A DNA stretch of 64,000 bases, from NCBI RefSeq assembly GCF_914768045.1, contig NZ_CAJZCD010000002.1, positions 372,001 through 436,000 on the forward strand, in the 5' to 3' direction. The position numbers and the translations under genes are program-made. The stretch's first letter is position 1. The number at the start of each line of letters is the position of its first letter. Shown piece after piece: positions 58,161-64,000 of this stretch. The DNA is from Snodgrassella communis. Lineage in GTDB: Bacteria; Pseudomonadota; Gammaproteobacteria; Burkholderiales; Neisseriaceae. The notes beneath the pieces were generated by a model. It worked only from the letters and a program-made list of their open reading frames with translations, was not told the DNA's origin and did no database searches.

Positions 58161-61100
58161 TTATTCTGCCACCGGCGTTTTAGCTGGTTGATCCAGCCAG
58201 TCCACCTTGTTCATTTTGCGTACCACTACCAGCTCGTCTCGGTTAGTACCTACCGTACCGTAATAGTTAAAACCCCATGAAAGTTGCGCATAGCCACCAA
58301 TCATATGAGTTGGCTTCATCACTACTTTAGTAACGGAATTATGAATACCACCACGTTTACCAGACAGTTCCGAACCAGGCACATTAACGATTTTTTCCTG
58401 TGCGTGATACATCAGAATCATGGTTTCCGGTACGCGCTGGCTCACTACCACACGAGCGGTTAAAGTACCATTCACATTGAATACTTCTACCCAGTCGTTG
58501 TCCTGCAAACCTGCACGTTTAGCATCAATTTCAGATACCCAGACATGCGGACCACCGCGAGACAAAGTTAGCATTCGCAGATTGTCAGAATAGGTACTGT
58601 GAATGCCCCATTTCTGGTGCGGAGTAATGAAATTGAGCACAATTTCTGGATTGCCATTACTGTGATGGCCTTTCACATTCAGCGTTGTTTTCAGATCAAC
58701 TGCTGGACGATAGGAAACCAATCCTTCACCAAACAGGCGCATCCATTGATGATCCTGATAAAACTGCTGACGGCCGGTAAGCGTACGCCACGGAATCAAT
58801 TCATGCACGTTAGTATAACCAGCGTTGTAGCTTACTTTTTCACTTTCCAGACCAGACCATGTAGGCGAAGAAATAATCTTACGTGGCTGCGCCTGCACAT
58901 CGCGGAAGCGGATAGCATCATCCTCGCGCGCAATCGCCAGATGAGTATGGTCGATACCCGTATTTTTGGATAAAGCCTCCCATGCTTTAACTGCTACATG
59001 GCCATTAGTTTCCGGTGCCAGCGTCAGAATCATTTCTGCTGCATCAATGGCACTGTGCAATTTTGGCTGCCCTTTAGCTACGCCCTCATGCTGAGTGTTG
59101 TTAAGCTTGCGCAACAAATCCACTTCCGCAGCTGTCTGCCAACTAATGCCTTTACCCCCATTGCCGATTTTTTCCAATAATGGACCAACAGAAGTAAATT
59201 TATCGTAAATTGCGCCATAGTCACGTTCCACTACCGTCATTTTGGGCATAGTTTTACCCGGTACAGGTTCACACTCACCCAGTTTCCAGTCTTTCGGGTC
59301 AAACGGTTGTGCCAGTTCTTCCGGACTATCGTGCATCAATGGCGTTAAAACCAAATCCTTGCGTACACCCAGATACTCTTTAGCGGTTTCCGAAAAAGCT
59401 TTGGCCAGACCACGGTAGATATCCCAGTCAGTTCTGCTTTCCCATAATGGCTTCACAGCTTCGCTCAAAGGATGAATAAACGGATGCATATCCGAAGTAT
59501 TCAAATCATCTTTTTCATACCACGTAGCTGTTGGCAACACAATATCAGCATACAAACAGGTCGTGGACATACGGAAATCCAACACAGTAAGCAAATCCAG
59601 CTTACCTTCTGCAGCCGGACGTACTTTTACGTCAATTGGCTTAATGGCGTTGGTTTCATCACTCATCAACGCATTTTGGGTACCCAGCAGATATTTAAGG
59701 AAATACTCATGCCCCTTGCCGGAAGAACCAAGAATATTTGAACGCCATACAAACAGATTGCGCGGGAAATTCTGCGGATTGTCCGGATCATTACACGCCA
59801 TATCCAGTACGCCAGACTTCATCTGCTCTACAGCAAAAGCAATCGGATCTTTACCTTGCGCCTCTGCTTCACGTGTTACATCCAACGGATTGCGTGCCAG
59901 CTGTGGTGCTGACGGTAACCAGCCCATACGTTCAGCTTTAACATTAAAGTCCAACTGGCTCATATTAGCCATCTGGCCAGCATGAGTCGGCGCAATCACT
60001 TCTGCCATACTCAGTTTTTCATGTCGCCACTGACTGGTGTGCGCATAGAAAAATGATGTACCATTCATCTGCCGTGATGGCCGGTTCCAGTCGGCTGCAA
60101 ATGCCAGTGGTGCCCAGCCGGTTTGCGGACGCAGTTTTTCCTGTCCCACATAGTGACACCAGCCACCACCACTCTGACCGATACAGCCACACATCATCAG
60201 CATATTGATAATGCCGCGGTAAGCCATATCCATGTGATACCAGTGATTTAGACCGGCACCCACAATTACCATACTGCGACCGTGAGTTTCATGCGCATTC
60301 TGTGCAAACTCGCGTGCAACCTGAATCACCAGTTCCGGTTTCACACCCGTATGTTTCTGCTGCCACAACGGGGTATACGGCACATCGGCCATATAATCAT
60401 CAGTAACGCCATCACCACCAAAACCGCGGTCGATACCATAATTGGCGCACATCAAATCAAATACTGTTGTCACCAGCATCTGTTCACCAGCAGCATTGGT
60501 TATCTGCTTAACTGGAATGTTTTTCACCAGCACTTCAGCCGCATCTTCACCACCAAAGTAGTCAAAAGACACGCCCATAATCGCATCGTGATTCTTTTCC
60601 AGTGAAATCAGTGCTTTGATTTCTGTACTATCAGATTTTTCCGCACGCAGATTCCATTTGCCCTGCTCTCCCCAGCGGAAACCAATCGAGCCTTTCGGAG
60701 CCACAATATCGCCAGTATTTTCATCAATAACCAGCGTTTTCCATTCCGGATGATTGCTCTCATCCAGCTCACCGGCAATCTGACTGGCTCGCAGGAAATA
60801 ACCGGGCAACAAACGGCCATTATCCTGATTCAGTACCACCAGATTAGGCATATCAGTTAAACGGCGACAATAATCAACAAAATAAGCCGATGGATTTTGC
60901 AGATGGAATTCTTTCAGAATCACATGCCCCATCGCCATTGCCAGCGCCGCATCCGTACCTTGCTTCGGAGCCATCCAGATATCACTGAATTTCACCATTT
61001 CGCCATAATCGGAAGACACCGCTACGGTTTTTGTCCCCTTATAGCGTACTTCAGTATAAAAGTGCGCATCAGGCGTACGCGTCATCGGTACGTTCGAACC

Positions 61101-61871
61101 CCATACCATCAGATAATTGGCGTTATACCAATCAGCAGATTCTGCCACATCGGTCTGTTCACCCCAAGTTTGTGGACTAGACGGCGGCAAATCACAATAC
61201 CAATCATAAAACGACAGCGGTACACCACCAATCAAACTCAGATAGCGCGAACCAGCGGCATAACTCACCATCGACATTGCCGGAATCGGTGAGAAGCCCA
61301 TCACCCGATCAGGGCCAAACTCTTTAATCGTAAATGCATTGGCAGCAGCAATAATTTCATAAGCCTCGTTCCAGTCCAGACGGACAAAACCACCCAGACC
61401 ACGCTGAGACTTATATTTCTTGGCGGATTCCGGATTCTGAGTGATACTTTGCCATGCCTCAATTGCCCCCATACTCTGGCGCTTTTCACGCCACATACGC
61501 AGCAAAGATGCACGAATCATCGGATATTTCACCCGCTGAGCCGAATAAACATACCAGCTATAAGAGGCTCCGCGTGGACAACCGCGTGGCTCATGATTGG
61601 GTAAATCAGCCCGAGTACGCGGATAATCAGTTTGCTGCATTTCCCACGTAATCAGCCCGTTTTTCACAAAAACACGCCAGCTGCACGAACCGGTACAATT
61701 TACACCGTGAGTAGAACGTACTATCTTGTCATGCTGCCAACGCTGCCGGTAAGCATCTTCCCATTCACGCCCTTCTGCCACCACCGCACCATGACCGGCA
61801 GAAAAGGTTTCTTTGGTTTTACGTAAAAAATTCAGTCTGTCTAAAAAATGGCTCATGAATTTGTGCTCCAT
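58161..61871 (-). CDS. narG: respiratory nitrate reductase alpha subunit
   Basis: 1236 aa 'IVRSTHGVNCTGSCSWRVFVKNGLITWE'; start may be MSHFLDRLNFL (61856). Confidence 0.97.
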   Translation of the reverse strand: MEHKFMSHFLDRLNFLRKTKETFSAGHGAVVAEGREWEDAYRQRWQHDKIVRSTHGVNCTGSCSWRVFVKNGLITWEMQQTDYPRTRADLPNHEPRGCPRGASYSWYVYSAQRVKYPMIRASLLRMWREKRQSMGAIEAWQSITQNPESAKKYKSQRGLGGFVRLDWNEAYEIIAAANAFTIKEFGPDRVMGFSPIPAMSMVSYAAGSRYLSLIGGVPLSFYDWYCDLPPSSPQTWGEQTDVAESADWYNANYLMVWGSNVPMTRTPDAHFYTEVRYKGTKTVAVSSDYGEMVKFSDIWMAPKQGTDAALAMAMGHVILKEFHLQNPSAYFVDYCRRLTDMPNLVVLNQDNGRLLPGYFLRASQIAGELDESNHPEWKTLVIDENTGDIVAPKGSIGFRWGEQGKWNLRAEKSDSTEIKALISLEKNHDAIMGVSFDYFGGEDAAEVLVKNIPVKQITNAAGEQMLVTTVFDLMCANYGIDRGFGGDGVTDDYMADVPYTPLWQQKHTGVKPELVIQVAREFAQNAHETHGRSMVIVGAGLNHWYHMDMAYRGIINMLMMCGCIGQSGGGWCHYVGQEKLRPQTGWAPLAFAADWNRPSRQMNGTSFFYAHTSQWRHEKLSMAEVIAPTHAGQMANMSQLDFNVKAERMGWLPSAPQLARNPLDVTREAEAQGKDPIAFAVEQMKSGVLDMACNDPDNPQNFPRNLFVWRSNILGSSGKGHEYFLKYLLGTQNALMSDETNAIKPIDVKVRPAAEGKLDLLTVLDFRMSTTCLYADIVLPTATWYEKDDLNTSDMHPFIHPLSEAVKPLWESRTDWDIYRGLAKAFSETAKEYLGVRKDLVLTPLMHDSPEELAQPFDPKDWKLGECEPVPGKTMPKMTVVERDYGAIYDKFTSVGPLLEKIGNGGKGISWQTAAEVDLLRKLNNTQHEGVAKGQPKLHSAIDAAEMILTLAPETNGHVAVKAWEALSKNTGIDHTHLAIAREDDAIRFRDVQAQPRKIISSPTWSGLESEKVSYNAGYTNVHELIPWRTLTGRQQFYQDHQWMRLFGEGLVSYRPAVDLKTTLNVKGHHSNGNPEIVLNFITPHQKWGIHSTYSDNLRMLTLSRGGPHVWVSEIDAKRAGLQDNDWVEVFNVNGTLTARVVVSQRVPETMILMYHAQEKIVNVPGSELSGKRGGIHNSVTKVVMKPTHMIGGYAQLSWGFNYYGTVGTNRDELVVVRKMNKVDWLDQPAKTPVAE

Positions 61872-61954
61872 AGAGGCCGCAGCCTCAAACAGTTTCTTAT
61901 TAATTTATATTTCTTTAGCGCCATCATCAGTGACAATGGCGTAGTCACAGCAAG

Positions 61955-63325
61955 CTAGCAACAAGTTACTGATTGTTTACGTACATAGAACCAGTAATTA
62001 ATCAGCAAACAGCTCACATAGAAAATAATAAAACCATACAACGCTATTGATGCACTGCCGGTCGCCTCAATTGAAGAACCAAAACTTTTTGGAATCAGAA
62101 AACCACCATAAGCACCAATTGCACCCATAAAGCCAAGCACCGTAGCGGATTCTTTGGTTGCATGCATTTCAGCAGACTTAGCATCACCCTGATGCAGTTC
62201 ACGATGATAGAGCGAGAAAATTCTCGGAGCCTGCGCATAAGTCGAACCATTACCAATACCACTGAACGCAAACAGCAATATAAAACTACAGAAGAAGCCT
62301 ACAAAATTGCCAGCATTACCGCCCATTGGTTGGAACACCAATACACCGATCACCCCAACAATCATCATTACATAGCTAATTTCCGTTAACTTCGCAGCCG
62401 ACATACGATCAGACAGCCAGCCACCCACCACACGCAGCACAGCACCTACAAATGGCCCCAGAAATGCCAGCTTGATTGCATCAATATGCGGGAAAGAACG
62501 CGTAATCAGCAAAGGAAAAGCAGCAGAAAAACCAATAAATGAACCAAACGTACCCACATACAACCAGCACAAAATCCAGTTATGCATACGTTTAAAAATA
62601 ACTGACTGCTCTTTCAGTGAAGAATGCAGGCTGCCAATATCATCCATACCAAACCACGCAGCCAGCGTGCTCAGCACAATAAACGGCACCCAGATAAAGC
62701 CAGCATTTTGCAGCCATACCTGCGTACTGCCTTGTGGTGTAGTAATTGTCTGTGCTTCACCGCCAAGCGCACCAAATAAACAGGTAGTAATTGCCAGTGG
62801 CACCGCAATCTGCACTGCTGAAACGCCCAGATTACCCAAACCAGCATTAACTCCCATCGCCTGCCCTTTTTCGGCTTTCGGGAAAAACAGACTGATATTC
62901 GACATAGACGAACTGAAATTCGCGCCACCAAAGCCGCACAACAGTGCCAGCACAAACATCGTACTATAAGCAGTATTTGGATTCTGTACCGCAAAACCCA
63001 ATCCTAGCGCTGGAATCAGCAAACTGGCCGTAGAAATTGTCGTCCACTTGCGACCACCAAAAATTGGAATCACAAATGAATAGAAAATTCGCAGAGTTGC
63101 TCCAGACAGTGCTGGTAATGCCGCTAGCCAAAACAGCTCATTACTACTGTATTTAAAGCCAACTAACGGCAACTTCACTACCGTCACACTCCACACCTGC
63201 CAGATAGCAAATGCCAGCAGCAGAGCAGGAACCGAAATCCACAAATTCCTGCGTGCCACCGCATGACCGCCAGCCTGCCAGAACTGCTTATCCTCCGGCC
63301 GCCAGTCTTTCAAAACTTTACCCAT
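61955..63325 (-). CDS. narK: NarK-family nitrate/nitrite transporter
   Basis: 'VLKDWRPEDKQFWQAGGHAVARRNLWISVPALLLAFAIWQVWS'. Confidence 0.92.
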   Translation of the reverse strand: MGKVLKDWRPEDKQFWQAGGHAVARRNLWISVPALLLAFAIWQVWSVTVVKLPLVGFKYSSNELFWLAALPALSGATLRIFYSFVIPIFGGRKWTTISTASLLIPALGLGFAVQNPNTAYSTMFVLALLCGFGGANFSSSMSNISLFFPKAEKGQAMGVNAGLGNLGVSAVQIAVPLAITTCLFGALGGEAQTITTPQGSTQVWLQNAGFIWVPFIVLSTLAAWFGMDDIGSLHSSLKEQSVIFKRMHNWILCWLYVGTFGSFIGFSAAFPLLITRSFPHIDAIKLAFLGPFVGAVLRVVGGWLSDRMSAAKLTEISYVMMIVGVIGVLVFQPMGGNAGNFVGFFCSFILLFAFSGIGNGSTYAQAPRIFSLYHRELHQGDAKSAEMHATKESATVLGFMGAIGAYGGFLIPKSFGSSIEATGSASIALYGFIIFYVSCLLINYWFYVRKQSVTCC

Positions 63326-63337
63326 ACAAACCTCACA

Positions 63338-64000
63338 TTATTGATGCTTCTGACTTTTTAATGAAAAATGCATCCATATTAAACTGATACATACCGTACC
63401 AAACATCAGCATAAACGAGCTGGAACGTATTCCTGTCCAGTCCACCAATACCCCAAACATAATCGGCAACAGAAAACCACCCAGACCGCCGGCCAGACCG
63501 ACCACACCCGATACCGTGCCCATGTCCTCCGGAAACTCATCGGAAATAAACTTAAATACTGAAGCCTTACCAATTGCCAGTGCCACCCCTACTACAAACA
63601 GCAGCACTGTAAATACAATCGCATTTAAACCAATATGCATATCCAGATGGCCACTTACCGTGCGAATAGACATCTGCGTCTGCGGATAGGACAATAGAAA
63701 AAATGCTACCCAACATACCCACATCACCGCCCAAGTCACTTTATAAGCACCGTATTTATCAGACAGCCAGCCACCAAAAGCACGCAGTACACCTCCAGGC
63801 AACGAAAAACATGCCGCCAGTAAGGCTGCCTGCTTTAATGCAAACTGATATTCATTAACGTAATAGCTCACCATCCATAGCGAAATACCTACATAGCCAC
63901 CAAACACCACCGAATACAATTGACTGTATTTCAACACCTGCGGATTTTTCATCAGCAGCAGCTGCGCTTTCAAGCTTGGCTGTTTAACATTAGCTGCCTT
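63338..64000 (-). CDS. second NarK-family transporter, 5' part outside the window
   Basis: Reading frame open to window edge; 'FSLPGGVLRAFGGWLSDKYG', 'SGVVGLAGGLGGFLLPI'. Confidence 0.88.
   Translation of the reverse strand, partial: KAANVKQPSLKAQLLLMKNPQVLKYSQLYSVVFGGYVGISLWMVSYYVNEYQFALKQAALLAACFSLPGGVLRAFGGWLSDKYGAYKVTWAVMWVCWVAFFLLSYPQTQMSIRTVSGHLDMHIGLNAIVFTVLLFVVGVALAIGKASVFKFISDEFPEDMGTVSGVVGLAGGLGGFLLPIMFGVLVDWTGIRSSSFMLMFGTVCISLIWMHFSLKSQKHQ

Noticed and set aside
62472-62969. 165-aa plus-strand ORF
   Set aside because: Antisense to the narK coding sequence.
63338-64000. Truncated narK pseudogene
   Set aside because: The reading frame is open to the window edge, so the gene is simply cut by the window.
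1-64000. CRISPR arrays, insertion sequences, rRNA operons
   Set aside because: No regularly spaced repeats, transposase ORFs or rRNA sequence recognised on either strand.

Overview
The window looks like a Neisseriaceae chromosome; a Snodgrassella-like host is my guess from protein style and moderate-low GC, not a verified call. Core segments carry serC, hemL, an OmpR-type two-component system, upp, grxD, rsmB, purN, murI, tsaE and amiC (about 0-20 kb), a short core bridge of tRNA-Ser(GGA), a DUF441 gene, a DUF1841 gene and ssrA/tmRNA (46.9-48.7 kb), and narI-narJ-narH-narG with two narK-type transporters (55.2-64 kb). The accessory material is the main interest. Two complete contractile-tail gene sets lie in tandem on the minus strand. 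Module A (20.5-33.0 kb) has Mu-like gene order and module B (33.3-46.6 kb) has P2-like gene order. No capsid, portal, terminase, integrase or replication gene is visible, so a double tailocin locus is the best hypothesis. A separate island beyond ssrA (48.8-55.0 kb) carries an M15 endolysin, holin-like membrane proteins, a P22-type antirepressor-like protein and two HTH/S24 repressors. Notable structure includes: rho-independent terminators repeatedly placed inside these operons and at the head of module B; a duplicated and decayed tail-fibre locus carrying a small lipoprotein and an orphan gene as cargo; likely frameshifted tail-assembly chaperones in both modules; a duplicated ~60 bp terminator element; and palindromic operator candidates beside the regulators. 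All family assignments come from reading the sequence; no database search was run.
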